Part shown: positions 1-12,678 of the stretch, one piece after another
Numbering within the stretch: the stretch's first letter is position 1
How the letters are laid out: the number at the start of each line of letters is the position of its first letter
Assembly: GCA_023105745.1 (NCBI GenBank)
Contig: JALGQZ010000006.1
Span: 35,419,686 to 35,483,685 of the forward strand
Direction of reading: 5' to 3'
DNA: 64,000 nucleotides
Source of the DNA: Austropuccinia psidii
Lineage: Eukaryota > Basidiomycota > Pucciniomycetes > Pucciniales > Sphaerophragmiaceae
Translations under genes and position numbers: made by a program
The notes under the pieces: generated by a model
The model's input: the letters and a program-made list of their open reading frames with translations, nothing else
What the model was told of the DNA's origin: nothing
Databases searched by the model: none

Positions 1-2531
1 CATAATGACCCAAATGATCATGATCCCCTTGCACACAATCATTAGGCAAATTCATCTATTCATTTGAAGCCCACACCCAAAACACCACCAACATGAAGCA
101 AAAATTTATACAAACAAAACATTTCATTTATCAACCATTCAAAAATTGGCTTGCCAGATTTCTCCAGCGGGCTGGAATTATGGAAATTCTGCATCAACAT
201 CAACAATCCCAAACTCCCAAAGATTCCCCAAAATGTGACGTCTGGGATGGATTGGTCTGGAGACCCTTCACTGGCACTAGAAATATCCATGACCTCCCAT
301 TCATGTCCATTCCTGGTGCATTGGCCTTCTCCATTTATGTGAACTGGTTTAATGCACATGGAAAGTCCACCCGGTTGGCCAGCATTGGACCTATCATGCT
401 CATTTGTCTTAATCTCCCCCCAAGTGAAAGATTGAAGCCAGAGAATGCCTATGTTGCAGAAATCATCCCTGGTCCAAAGGAGCCAACTTCCCTTCAATTG
501 AATTATTTATTAATGCCACTCATCAACGAGCTCAAAGAGCTATGGCAAGGTTACCATTTTTCACCCACCTCAACAGGTCCTTCAGGATCCTTTATCCGTG
601 TTTCCATTCTCACAGCCATTGCGGATGTGGTTGCCATGCGCAAGCTTACTGGATTTATTTCCCATTCAGGCAACCACTTTTGTAATTTTTGAACCATTCA
701 CAAAGCTCAAATTGAAGAAATTGGTCCTCAATTTCACTACACACGCTCATATCAAAATCATAAATCAACCATTGCCAAATGGCTTTGGGCAACCTCACAA
801 CAAAGACAAGCAATTTTCTCTGAGTATGGAGTGCGATATTCAATTTTAGAAGACCTTCCGTATTGGGATGCAACCAGAATGGTTAATCTTGACATAATGC
901 ATAATTTAATACTTGGAATTTTGAAGGATCATGCAACTTTCAAATTGTGCATTCCAGAGTCCAAATCAAAAATTTACCTCAGGTCCCGCAGGAAATCTAA
1001 TGACACCAACAGTTCAGACTCAGATTCCATGACCTCCAACAGCTCTCTTGATAAAATCACATTGAGAGAGGCCCGCTCCCTGAGAAGAGACACAGCAAAA
1101 ATAATAAATGAGCCACTCCCCACTACTTCCACCCAAAAAAACTACTTCTCAATGCCCACCCCTCACACGGAACATCCATCTAGTGGTTCTGAGGAAATTC
1201 CTTCATTTGATGTGGATTACATCCCCTCTGAATTGGATATCACTGCACTGAGTGATCACCAGATCAAGGTTGAGGCTCTGGAGCATCTCCAACAAATCAT
1301 ATCTGAGACGATAATTCCCTCATCATGGACAAGAGTACCTCGCAAAATGGGTTCCCCCTCTCATGGTAGCTTAAAAGCCGCTGAATGGGCTCTCTTATAT
1401 AAGGTCTATATTCCATTTTTAATGCTCAGTCAACAGATGTCATTAGATGCACACCAATCCGCGAACATTCAAAGAAAAATGGGTCAGTCAGAAGAACTTG
1501 CAAATGAACTAACCAAGAATACATCCCATTTGGGTAGTGCTGTCAACATTGCCACAAGTTTGACTGTATCAATGGATGATGCAACTGCATTTGCTGAACA
1601 TTGGAGAAAAATTCCGCCTTTCCAATCAGCACCTGTTCCCAAAACAGAAAAGTAAACCAAATCATCATTTTGCTGATCATATTCCCGAACTCTTCCAACG
1701 TTGGGGCCCAACACAAGCCTCAGCCACATGGGGTTTTGAGCGCTTGATTGGAGTATTTGCAAAAATGCCAACAAATAACAAAATATGTACGTCAATTAAT
1801 AAGATCAATATATTCACATTTATTAAACACCTGAACTGAATAAGATTAACTTCTTGCAACTCTGAATAGATGATATAGACAAAACCTTACTTCAACATAT
1901 CTGTCGGCTTTCCAACCTTTCCGTTCTCCTGAAATCCCCATCCATGCCATGTGAAATAAAACAGCTTTTCAAATCACAGCCACCTTCCCTGTTCAATCAC
2001 CATAAATATAACAAACCATCCCGCCATTACCAAGAAAACTATGATTGCCTGGTTGAGTACTTACAGAATTTTCATGCAACAAGGGAAATAGTTAATTGGA
2101 TCAGCTTAGACACTACCGTGCAATCCACAAGTCCTCCCACTTCAAGGATTGTCTCACCTTGGTATTTTCCAGTTTCAAACATTAATATTGGGAACAATAT
2201 ATTTTCAACTGAATCCAAAAATGTCAGCAACAGTGTGATATGTTTTCTGAGGGGCAACTCACGACGATTTTGTATTATTAATAGCATTTTTAAAGTCTCT
2301 GAGCCATCTAGCATACTGAACAATAACTTTCTGATCTTAAAAACTTTGAAGATTGATGTGAATTTCTTACCAGATTGGCCGTATCTGAATATTTATAAAG
2401 CTGTTGGTTTTGATGATGGACACTTGATTATATCTGAAGAAGAAATAGAAGGTAACTGTGGATTGTATGATAACAAAGTTCTGTCATGTGGACTGCTTGT
2501 AATGATAAAGCCGTTATTTCATGATATTTAG
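1..2531 (+). pseudogene. Tnp2-like (CMC/Plavaka) transposase, degraded
   Basis: This is the cut-and-paste transposase of a CACTA-related element. The frame from 93 carries family landmarks: a Y-Q-P-F..W-L-A-R-F segment, the W-F-N-x-H-G-K block, CLNLPPSERLKPEN, IIPGPKEPT, LLMPLI-ELKELWQGY, and an F-I-S-H-S-G block leading to a cysteine pair. From 831 come LPYWDATRMVNLDIMHNLILG, the GS-HG-LKAAEW block, and near 1700 HHFADHIPELFQRWG followed by FERLIG. The gene is broken. A TGA at 690-692 interrupts the cysteine-rich segment, and a one-base shift near 1600-1612 moves the frame. A GTACGT...AATAG intron (1787-1869) would join N-N-K-I to D-I-D-K-T-L-L-Q-H, as the family expects, and the C-terminal part then runs to 2531. 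The N-terminal part is missing or unreadable. Confidence 0.75.
1787..1869 (+). other. Probable 83-nt intron in the transposase pseudogene
   Basis: The donor is GTACGT and the acceptor is TGAATAG. Removing the 83 nt keeps the frame and joins the conserved N-N-K-I end to D-I-D-K-T-L-L, where transposases of this family are normally continuous. Its small size fits fungal introns. Confidence 0.55.
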
Positions 2532-3175
2532 TCTACTAAAATGCAAATCTCTCAGATTCATTAGCAATTTTTCTAGTGAAATAACTGCCTCAAAATTTAG
2601 TGACAGAGACATGCCATTGTGACAAGCAAAGCCCATTATTTCACATTGCCACAAAGAACTTACTATTTTGACATTGGGTACAGTGTGAATAAGCCAATTT
2701 CAATGATCAAATGACTCACACACTCACCTTTCACAGCATCCAAAATTTCGAACTGCGCCATCATCATGTTGGAAGGGGAAGCGGCCCTTGCGCACCCGCA
2801 CCCGCACCCGCGGTATTGTGCGGCGGGCTCTACCAGTGTCACCTGCAAAACGACAATCCCCCTCAGGCGGAGTCCTTTCATGGATGACCTGGTGAAGTCA
2901 AACCCCCCGCCTACATCAAGACTGGCTGAAGGACCTCTTTGATGTGTGTTTGTGCAAACAGGCGGGTCTTATGTAATTTTTACCAACCATTGGACGGTTG
3001 CAGGATGATCAGGTGGTGAGGAATCTGAGTTGAAGGCACAGGGGAACCAATATTGGTGGATGTCACAGGATTTGGTGTAAGACAAGAGTAGGACGTGTGC
3101 TCAACTTTTATCCTGCTTGACGTTTGCTTGACGTTGAGTCAATCGCCAACAATTGACACAAGATTCGCCCTGGTG

Positions 3176-5256
3176 CATTGTCTTAGAATCTTTCTGTGAA
3201 TAATAAATTCTGACATTTCAGGATATAATTCTGTTAATCTATCTTTTTGTTGGAAAAACCATGGTAAAGCCTGGTCTTTATCAGCATTAAATTCCGCATA
3301 TTCAAAGGCTGTTTCAGCTTTAAATCTCCAAGCATAATTGGCCCATTTGTTAATAATTTGGGTTTTCCACAAAGTTCAACTTTGGTTTCCATGTGCTTGT
3401 CTTAATTTGATATACCATCTGTGGGATGATCTAGTAAACAGCGTGACATATCTCGCTGTTACCAATCTGTCTGGTAATTTGAAGTCTTCTTTAATCATGT
3501 CAATACCTCTGATGCATTTCATATGGTCATATTCCCCTTCACCACTGAAATGGGGCCATTCTTCAAGTTTTGGTACTTCTTTCAAAAGTGCTTGGCCCAT
3601 TGATGGTTCCAAGTTGTTAAAATAAGTGGAAATTTCTGTTTTTTAATTGTGAATTTGAAACTTCCAATACTTGTGTACTTAGAGTTCTTGTGCCATCATT
3701 CTGATTCAAAGGTGTAGACATTCTTGGTAAGGTGTACAGTAATTGCTCAATATCATTGATATTACTTCTGCTACACCTTTCAGAATTTCTGAGCTCATGT
3801 TGGAAGCTCTGTATTAAATATATTACTTCAATTTTATACATATCTTCTTTATGTGTTAATTCTTGCCATAATTCTTTCTGTCTAGTATTATCAGAAGTGA
3901 TTTGATTTAATTTCATTGTACTTTTTTATACTTCCTGTTGTGAGGTGTCAAAACACTTTTTCAAGGCAATTGTATATCTTTTTACTTCAGTAAGTGAATT
4001 TGCAATATCATCAATGACTTTCTTAGTATCTTATTTGATAATATTTATGGCTTGTTTTATTCTTGTTTTGATGATGTCATCAATATTTAATTTAGAATAT
4101 TTGTCTTTCAATTCTTCAATAATGGAAGATTGTTCATTCAACTTGTTTCCAAATGACTTGTCATTTTGGGAAGCTTTAGTTGTTCTTAAAGCTTTTTCAA
4201 AACGCATAAGTGTCTTGTTTATTTGGCTCAGACTTAATTTATTTGTCGTAAGATTGTTACAAATTGATGGATTTTTATCAGAAATATGACTTTTTACATC
4301 ATTTATAGCTTCATACAGCTCTGGGATAGCATTAAAAATGTTAGAAATCATTTCTGATATTTTAATCTGGCTTCCTCCTTTTTCTGTAATTCCATCATTT
4401 TTCTTGCCATCTGAAATACATTTTCTATGGAATCCTGCTGAATCTTTGGGATTCTGTAACCCTGGCTGTAAGGTTTTGTGGCTAGTGCCTTGCCTTTGCC
4501 CTTCTTCTGAGCTTGTGGCTGCTTTTTCACATTGGAATTGCTTCTGATGGCTACTGGGGCTGTTTTTTGCACTTGCTTGGGTTGAGGAGGGTTTTTTTCC
4601 TCCATTCTTCTTTTAAGAGCATCATGTTTTTCTTTTCCATCAATGAATGCCATCCACTGAGTAACTTGCAAGTGTTGGGATGGCCCAAGAATTTTCTCAC
4701 CATCAGGTAAGAATTCATGCAGTTTTTCCACAGATCTGCAAAGATCTGGTACTCTTTGTGGTGCAATGCATTGTTGTAGGCCTTATGGCTGGCTTTTTAT
4801 ATATCCACTGAGGCTTCGTGTGGCGGTGTTAGCTCTGTTTGAAGGTAAAACAGTATTATCACCTCATAAAGAGCTAACTTATTATTTTGGGAGTCATCAA
4901 GTGACCCTTGTCCTTGTGTAACTGATTTGGTTCTGCCATAATCATGTCTATGACCTTTCTGGGAGCTGCTTGAGGGGTTATAGCTGGCTCCCGATCTGGT
5001 TGAAGGCATATTTATGATTGAAAAGCTTCAAAATAGTAATTTCACGTCAAAAACTAACTTTTTGGGAAATTATTTGCTTTTTGAAGAGTATTACTTATAT
5101 CCAAGTTAATCAATTCAGAAGAAATTGGCTCTGATTTATTATTCAAAGCTGAAATAATTCTAATATTATGGCCAGAATTAAAATTACTTGCAGGAATAAT
5201 TCTGGTTACTGTTGAAGCTGTTTCAATGTTTTCTTCTCTTACCACATTGTAGGACA
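3176..5256 (-). pseudogene. Ty3/Gypsy gag region, old degraded copy
   Basis: Read on the minus strand, this is the 5' coding end of a Gypsy element related to the intact one at 37-43 kb. From its 5' end: an upstream exon starting after TTTTAG at 5256; the start M-P-S-T-R-S-G-A-S-Y (5009); a block with K-N-C-M-N-S-Y-L-M-V near 4720; R-I-P-K-I-Q..E-N-V-F-Q-M-A-R near 4400; and the gag core [13 protein letters not shown] at about 3540. The core continues with I-I-N-K-W-A-N-Y-A-W-R-F and ends at about 3180 within I-L-R-Q-C. Several frameshifts separate these blocks. Everything after mid-gag (zinc knuckle, pol) is missing, replaced by the CACTA-like tail. It sits directly downstream of the type II LTR at 5480-7272, as expected for one truncated element. 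Confidence 0.75.
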
Positions 5257-5460
5257 CTAAAATTAATGAAAAATCCAGTTGATTAAGTAAAAAATGATTT
5301 TTAAAAAAGAGAAATGTAAAATCAAGCCTCACTTATAATATGAAATTTTTTTACTTTTCATTGATTTTTTGAATTATAACTATTTTTTGTATGTTTTTAA
5401 ATTTTTCAACATAAGATAAAAAAGATTTATAAAGAGCAAAAATTATTTCACAGTAAAATA

Positions 5461-5479
5461 TCATGGCTGGGCCCCCAAA
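5461..5479 (-). other. Primer-binding site next to the LTR
   Basis: The reverse complement reads TTTGGGGGCC-CAGCCATGA, directly after the LTR end. The block TTTGGGGGCC is shared with the internal edge of every other Gypsy copy in the window (9452-9470, 34217, 36587, 57728). It starts TGG two bases inside the LTR, as a tRNA-primed site should. The tRNA was not identified. Confidence 0.6.
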
Positions 5480-7272
5480 TGTATGGTGTGGATATGAAAC
5501 TTTGATTGAAAATCAACTGCTTTTCCTGGCCTCAAAATTTTTATAAGGTAAAAATTTGATTAAAAATAATATGAAATGGTATTTTTGAGAGAAAACAGAT
5601 CAAATTTACTGTTTTGAACTTCATAAGTACAAAACAATATAATTATAAAGATTTATTGTTTTACCATAAATAAATATTTATCCCAAAGTACTCTACAAGA
5701 GATATTTAAGGCTACAAAAGAAATTTCTTCAAAAGAAATTTCAATTGAAATTAATTGAGCAAAGGACTGCAAGCAATTAATTAAAAACAAAAGCCTTTAA
5801 AAAGCTTTATCCAAGGGAAAACACACCCAAAAGTTACCAGAGGTAATTTGGAAACAAAGGGACAAAGCTTACAGTGATGAAAGATGCTTTAAGTCACTTA
5901 TGGGGTGGTTCAAGGGTAAAAATGATTATAAGAGTTACGAAAAGTGATTATAATTTTTTTAAATGGTTAAAAGGTTTAAAATTATTAAAAGGACAGTGAT
6001 TGGAATCTTTTATTGATTGGTTTAACACTGTTTAAACTAATTATAAAAGGAGAAGATTCTAAAATGAACAGAAAAGTGGGTCAAAGAAGACATTCTTTTA
6101 TAGAAATCAATTTTCTTACTCCAAGAGTAAATTTTACTCTTGTCTGTCGTGGAAAAAACTCTGACAACAGAAAATCCAATTATGGCATCATTGAACCGTG
6201 TTTTAGACTAAAAAGGCCTGATTTTAGCCATTTCAGGCCATTAAATCAACCATTACTATAGGAATACCTGCGCTAGAGCCTTAAAACTTGTCAGAATGTG
6301 TGTAAGAGACATAGAAACTAGTTGAAGCTGTTTTTACCAAGATTGTTTTAAGTTAAGGGTAGTTTTACCCTATTGGCAACAGTTAAAACTGCCCTGGTTG
6401 GTATCAAAGCCTCATCATTAATTGAGTCACAGACCCTCTGACGCATCTTCAGGCTAAAAGCCATGACTTTTTGTGTGGATTTTTACATCTCATGCCTGTC
6501 AGCAAGGATTTTGGGGGTCTGGCCCCCCCTGAGAGCTAGAGTTCCTTTTCCCCCCAAATTAATCTTTCCATTTTATTTTTTGTTTGATTCCTCATCATGT
6601 ATTATACTTGTACTTTTCATCTGTAATTCATTTGAGTTTTATAATACACCTACTGTAATAATTGACACCTTGTATGCAAATTAAAGTTCACTTATGTAAT
6701 ACATGCTCACATTTTGACATTGCAATTGAAAATACTTCAATTCCTCATAACTTCTAAACTAGACATGACACCTCATTTTAACACAAAAATTGATGGTTAA
6801 CACCACATTTGATGTGAATTGAATTAATGTTTTGACAATTTCCAACTTTTGTACAGAAAATACTAAAAACTTAATTTATGCTTATTTAGAGTTGAGTTAC
6901 AGAAATTTTACCCAGAGGTGACCCCACCTTAAATTTTATGAGGATTCAAATGGTAAAACAATTTCCATATGTTTATTTGTAGGATAAAAAGTTATGATAT
7001 GTTTTATTTAACTTTTTTCCAAAAATATTTTAATTTTGGTGTTTTTGTTGAAAATTCATCTTTACTTAATTTTTTCAAGTAGAAATGTGTTTTCACAAAT
7101 TTAAAACTCAATGTAATTTTATTTTTATATTATAATTAATTTTTTATTTTTATATATAAGTTCATATTTACATTTTATTTTTATTTAAATAATATAAATA
7201 AATTTCTTTTCTTTATATCCTATTTTATTATTTGGGTCTTTTGGGTATATGAAAATACCTCTATGCCTCACA
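5480..7272 (-). repeat. Type II LTR (5' LTR of the minus-strand Gypsy fragment)
   Basis: On the minus strand this begins TGTGAGGC and ends CCATACA next to the primer-binding site, about 1.79 kb. It matches the plus-strand solo LTR at 12679-14448 over its whole length; for example 6010-6110 is the reverse complement of about 13830-13920. The ORFs within it are not supported as genes. Confidence 0.75.
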
Positions 7273-8090
7273 CTTCCCAGTGGCTTCACAGAACTAGCAG
7301 ACAAGTGGTCAAGAGTCACCATTCTTCACAATCACAGGTAGTTTCCAGAGAAGAAAATGATTGGAAGGCAAGAGAAAGACGTCTTTAAACCGGAGGAAGA
7401 ATTAGTCATACCCAATGATCAAGAAGGTGTTGGACCTATTGAAGGAAGTACACAAAAGCAACAGATGATTGTAAAAACTCTTCATAGAAGCAATAGTTGT
7501 ACAACTAGAAATAACATCCCTAATAAGAATGAACACATTGTAGTAACATCTGAGTGGACCATAGCCATGCATTCTTTATGGACACAGATCACACATTTTG
7601 CACAAAAAATTGAGAGGTATTTGACAAACTCAATTAATGCATAACTAGATTACAAGAACTGAACACCTTGAAAACTAGAACCCTGCATAATATTTAAGAG
7701 GATCCTAATAGGCTATTCAGAGCCTCACAAGAAACATCTACAATGCTAAAAAATGTCTTAGATGAGCAACATCACTCCAAAAGTGATATGACACATATCA
7801 ACTAACAAAGCAACTATATGGACCAGGGCCTGAACAAAATGTGCAATTTCTGCCCAAAAAAAAATCCCACAAACACACAGTTATAATTCAACCAACACAT
7901 ATCCTCCATACCGCCAAGAGGAAATAAAAACAGATGCCCCAGAGGAAATCAATCAAAGATGCCCTTCTCAATAGAAAGAATGGTAACTTTTACCTACTCA
8001 GAGAAGGAAGCACAAAATCAACTTCCAGAAGCCACCACTTGGCCCAAATTCTCTGGTACAGGAGTGTATGACCATATGGATCTCCTTGAA
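7273..8090 (+). pseudogene. Gypsy gag fragment, another lineage
   Basis: This is a plus-strand remnant. An open stretch starts at ATG 7357 (95 codons, unknown, charged N-terminal part). After several stops, the residues L-P-E-A-T-T-W-P-K-F-S-G and V-Y-D-H-M-D-L-L appear at about 8020-8088. These match the start of the gag core ([16 protein letters not shown]) in the intact element. Similarity stops at about 8090, where minus-strand sequence of another copy begins, so two gag fragments meet head-to-head. Only the last 70 bases are firmly gag; the assignment of 7357-7644 is inference from position. Confidence 0.45.
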
Positions 8091-9009
8091 TAAACTACTT
8101 CTTTTTTCTTGTAAAGATAATAAACTATTCTTGATGTCTGTTAAAGAATTTACAATTTCAGGAGACAAATTCATTTCTTTTGGAAATGGGGTTTTTTCAT
8201 TCTTTTTTCCTCTTTGTCCTTTAATTCCATCAATGCTCTGGCAATGGTGAAGACATTTTCCATGGCATCTTTTAGAATTCTTGGAATCTAGTAATTTGGG
8301 AAATATGGTTTCCACCAATTTGTTTTATTGTTCTTCTCCCCTTCTTAGAGAGTTTGGCTGGCTTGTGGCTTTCTGGTAGAAGCTACTGGGGCTTCTTCCT
8401 TTCTTGCCTCCCTCTTTTTGTTTTGCCAGTCATTTATCTTTTTTATTTGAGTTTCATCACTCCTTAGTAGATTTTTGCCATCATTTTTCATTCTTTGTCC
8501 TTGCACACCATTTAATACCTCTTGTGCTGGCTCTTTTAAATGTCTATCTGAGTCCTCTGAATTTTATTTGTATCTTTTTGAATTACTCATACTTAGTTCC
8601 AGCTCTGGCTCAGATATTATAGGCATTTCTGGGACTTGCCTTTGGGATAAGGAACTTCCATGTGTGGATTCTCTTCCACTACCAATTTTTCTGTTTCTTT
8701 TCCCTTTTGAGAGATCAATTCTACTTCTGAATTCACCTCCATCTGATTGGATGGATTAATGGGATCCTCTTCTAGTAGTTATATTAGAGAAAATAAGAAA
8801 TTAAAACATTTCAGAAAGATAAAACCTCTTTTTATGGAAATATTAACAGAGGTACTCACCTTTAGAGTCTTGAAAAGTGGGTCCTGGAGAAAATAATTTC
8901 TCACATTTTCTTTTCATATTGACAACTGGTTTTGGAGAACTTTGACAAGTTTCTTGCACCAATCTTTCAACAGTGGTCTCATTGTCCTCAGTTGGGTTTT
9001 CTTCAAACA
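8091..9009 (-). pseudogene. Gypsy 5' coding region (ORF1 and start of ORF2), type I family
   Basis: Read from 9009 downwards, this is the counterpart of 37098-38090 in the intact element. The upstream exon 8860-9009 is 150 bp, exactly as in the intact copies, with TTTTTTAG before it and GTGAGT after it. Exon 2 (8640-8771, 132 bp) follows acceptor ACTACTAG and ends at a GCAAGT donor; a 66-nt gap leads to exon 3 at 8573. Exon 3 carries in-frame stops and is degraded. The overlapping second frame keeps E-T-I-F-P-K-L...C-H-G-K-C and F-P-K-E-M-N-L-S near 8150-8310. It is truncated at about 8090. The copy is informative because its splice sites and exon lengths match the intact elements despite its age. 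Confidence 0.65.
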
Positions 9010-9470
9010 CTAAAAAAGACACAGAAATATAACTCTTTCTTATAGAAGTGTTATTTTTGAGAATATATGGTAATTTCCATGTAAAAAATTTCTTTATATC
9101 TTAAAAAAGGAGAAATCAATAAAAAGGAATGATTTTTTATTATGTTATTTATCTTTATTAGTTTTTGTATTTTTCATTTTTAAGAATAAAATGAAAATAA
9201 GTATGATTATTTAAAATTATATTATGATCTCAATTTGTTTTGAACTTATAAATATCTTTTTTAATCACCAAAACTTCTCAAAGAAAGTTCTTGCAAGTCT
9301 TAGGATGTTAAAAACCCCATGTAAGACAGTACAATTGCATTCCAAATGTGTCAACAGATTTTAAAATTAGATAATATCTTTATGATTATAAATATAATTC
9401 CATAATTGATAAGCCCAATTTGAATCTTTTTAAAACTCTTTTAAGTAAATATCAGCGCCAGGCCCCCAAA
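9010..9470 (-). other. Leader and primer-binding site of the minus-strand type I Gypsy fragment
   Basis: This is AT-rich untranslated leader between LTR and first visible exon, similar to 36587-37097. The reverse complement of 9452-9470 reads TTTGGGGGCCTGGCGCTGA, the primer-binding block. No gene is seen. Confidence 0.6.
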
Positions 9471-11254
9471 TGTAAGGTTTGACTTTGCAACAATAAGTTA
9501 ATATTACTAATATTTGACTTATTTTATGCTGAATTTCCTCATTATAATAATCAAGAAGATGAAGAATGATTATTATAATCATGGTGTAAATATACTTATA
9601 TTATTTAAATAAATGATATAATATAATAAAAATAAATATATAGATATTTAATAATTAATATATTTATGGCAATTTATCATTGTTACAAACAAGTAATAAA
9701 TGCATAAGAAACTTTTATCTGATAATGAAAAAGAATTTATAACAATAATATTACCAATATTAAAGTTATTTATACTATAAATACTATTTATATTAATATA
9801 AGAATTATCAAAAAAAATAATAAAGAGAGATTATTTTAAAGGGATAAAATAACCTAATTCTAGCACTTAATACAATAATTTTATATAATTTTACAAAAAA
9901 TATTTCTAATAAAACTTGTTCAAATTTTTTTTACAATGAAAAATGAAAGAAATTCCAAATATTCTTGTTTTTATGAGGAATTGAACATTTTTTAGAGAAA
10001 AATTTAATAAAAACAATTAAATATTGACTTAATCACATTAAAATTGATTATTATAATAAAGATGAACTTGAGTCTTTGATAATATGAGAGAATTATATAA
10101 AATTGATCAAGTTATTATGTTTGGATTTAATATTTTAATGTTTTTGTTGTGTGAAAGGGGGAAATACAGGTAAAAAGGGCTCTATGTATAGTACAGAAGG
10201 CTTCTAGTGTATGTGTACTGATGGTATCCACTGGAATTGATCGGTCCTTTAAGGTTTAGTGATTATTACATCATAATCAAACCATCTTATCTCATTATTA
10301 TGCCATTATTTAGAGTTATTACTGTAACTCTAAATTTTCTGATATCATAGTCTTGGAAGAAGTCTAAACTTTGTGTATTTTATCATTATTAATCATAATA
10401 TACTAGTATTCACCAGTTCTATAACCTATATAGCTATTAAATGTAAAATAAGATTGCAGTGAGTGATCATAAATGATGAAATTGAAGCTTAAGCTTTGAT
10501 CATGAATAACATTTGAGGTAGACATGCTACAGAAATTCACAGAGTTAATTCTGATAGCTTTGAATTTCCTTACTAAGATTCCAAGAGCAGTTCATTACAT
10601 CATCAAAAATCCAGCTTTGATGATTCTTCTTGTAAGTCCTCTTTTCTGTCAAAACCTTCTATTTTAAATATCAAACCAATATTTCAAGGGGCTTTACCTT
10701 GAATATAATAGTGAAAATTACATACGTCTTCACATATAAGCTACTAGAATCTTAATATATACTTTTTCTATGTGTGGACTACTTTCACACCAAAGTGATC
10801 AACAGATATAACAATTTGGCTCAATAAACCCTTTCAAGTTATAACCTTGTTTATAACCTGTCAAATAGAGCTCATATCTGTATTTGTACAGCTATTATGT
10901 GGTAACTTGATTTTTGGGATCAACTATTTATCATGCATATTTTGAAAGATATGAGGTAAAAATCATGAATATATGCACTGATCATAAAATTGCATATATT
11001 CAGGTTATCTCAGAAAATATTGAATTTTGAGATATTAAGTGCAAATGGTATATGTATAGTATTTCTTGTGGAATCCAATGTTGTAATGTATTTCAAATTT
11101 TACTCATTGTCTTCTGAGATAATCAAGTTTTTGAGCTTTTTTATGGCATTTTTACCTATTTTAAGATAATGATTTCAATTCTTTTATTAGAATAAGTATT
11201 GTAAAGTTTCTTTGTGACCTTTTTAGATATATGGTCATATCTCAAAGGCTCATG
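9471..11254 (-). repeat. Type I LTR, old copy
   Basis: On the minus strand it ends CTTACA at 9471 and starts near 11254 with GAGCCTTTGAGATATGACC, matching the start of the LTRs at 32204 and 51579. The first two bases of the terminal TG are altered. Internal matches include the region around the TATA box (10170-10300). At about 1.78 kb it is shorter than the 2.03-kb LTRs of the nested elements and clearly more diverged. Confidence 0.7.
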
Positions 11255-12626
11255 AGGTCACTATATATTGTGTTATAACAAATTGATGTCATTTGGACTT
11301 CTTGTAATGATAAAAGCACCATTTCATGATATGTAGTATATATTCCTTTTTCTGAAAGTAAAGTGACAAGTTAAGGGAATTTTCTCACCTTCATGAGGAT
11401 TTCTTACTGAAAAATAACTGCCTCAAAATTTTCTGAATTGAAATTTCCATTGTGACCAGTCAATCCCCCCAGTTAACATTACTACAAAAATATTTTCATG
11501 TTCAGATTAGGTAAAGTTTAAATAAGCCACTTAAAGTGGTGATATCACATGCACTCTCATATATCACAGGCTCTCAAATGGCATAACTCTTCTATCCTCA
11601 GGTTACAAGGTGAATAGCCCCATGCACCTGTGTTCCTTAGCATCAAATCCCATGAGAGTTTGGATTTTTGTAAGATGCATGGGGCTTGTTACATACCAAT
11701 GGTGAGAGCAATTCACATTTAGGTTAGACAAAACTAACCCCACACATTCTTGCACCTTTGTATGTATGTGTCAAACATATGCACCCCTGCCCAAAGCATT
11801 GCACAGCTGTCTGCACCTGTATTAACCGCAGCTTATTGATTCTTGTAATGGCCAGTTGATTCACAGCTACAAACAATTAACCCAACGTATTTTTGTGCTT
11901 TTGTGTGTGTGTTGCACACATGCACCTGCACCAAAAGCATTATGTGGCTGGATTCAGTTGTATCACATGTAGCTTGTAAAGTTGGCTTGTGACAAGCTGA
12001 TTTGTAGCTACCCAAAATTCAACCCACCCATTCTTGGACCTTCTTCTGCATGTGTCACACATATGCACCCTAACCCAAAGAATTATGCATCTGGATCCAC
12101 ATGTGTCACCTGCAGCTTGTCAATTCTGCTTGTGGCAAGTTGCTTCATAGCTATGCAAAATTAACCCTGCCAAATATTTGTCCTTTTTGTGTGTGTCAAA
12201 AATATGCACCCAAAGCATTGTGCAGCTAGATCCACCTGTGTCATGCAAAGTTTGTCAATTCGGCTTTTGCCAAGTTTTCTTATGGATGCTCCAGGGATGT
12301 CAAAAACACCCCTTCTCTGTTGTGCAGATCAATATTGACAAATCAGAATCAATACTGGTTAAATGAACTCTTTGGTGTGTTCAGGTGACAACTTGTGGGT
12401 TCTTTGTTAATTTTAAAAACCTTGGGCTGTTTGTGGGAGGCTCAGAGGGTACGTAATCTGGTTTGAAAGCACAGAGGAACAAATATTGTTTTAAGACCTG
12501 ACTGTGACATATGCTACACATTTTCTTGATTTTCACTTGATGTGAGCTTGACTTTTATGTTTCTTGATGTGAACTCAATTTCCAGAAATTAATTTAAAAG
12601 TGAAATTTTCCCTGGTGTGAGAAGAT
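11255..12626 (+). repeat. CACTA-like transposon tail, second copy
   Basis: This starts with GGACTTCTTGTAATGATAAA and matches 2490-3175 in scattered blocks: the end of the transposase C-terminus, ATAACTGCCTCAAAAT, AATAAGCCA, GAGGAACAAATATTG, and a final CCCTGGTG at about 12611-12618. It is longer than the first copy because it contains the tandem array at 11735-12285. No transposase coding sequence remains beyond the last few codons. Confidence 0.55.
11735..12285. repeat. Degenerate tandem array, about 143-bp unit, four copies
   Basis: Units start at about 11735, 11879, 12021 and 12164, each with AACCC near the start. Each continues with a TTG-ACCTT-GTGTGT segment, CACAYATGCACC, CAAAGCATT, a TCCACCTGTGTCA-like block, AGCTTGT-AATT-GGCTTGTG-CAAG and ATAGCTA. 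A partial unit may precede at about 11615-11734. The array lies inside the CACTA-like tail, where such elements often hold subterminal repeats. Confidence 0.65.
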
Positions 12627-12673
12627 CTTATGATCAATAATGGATATAGAGGGTGTGCTCAGATCCAAACCGT

Positions 12674-12678
12674 AAAAC
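12674..12678. other. Target-site duplication of solo LTR (AAAAC, left copy)
   Basis: AAAAC at 12674-12678 is repeated at 14449-14453, flanking the solo LTR exactly. Five bases is the usual Ty3/Gypsy duplication length. Confidence 0.75.

Larger units (their letters stand above)
1..3175 (+). mobile_element. CACTA/Plavaka-like DNA transposon, 3' portion
   Basis: This is the 3' part of a DNA transposon that enters from the left edge of the window. It carries a broken Tnp2-like transposase (to 2531) and about 640 bp of non-coding tail. The tail from about 2480 resembles 11281-12620, a second copy of the same element end; shared blocks include CTTGTAATGATAAA, ATAACTGCCTCAAAAT and a terminal CCCTGGTG. 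The right boundary is placed near 3175, where minus-strand Gypsy gag similarity starts abruptly. The left end and terminal inverted repeat are not visible, so the family call rests on the transposase. Confidence 0.7.
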
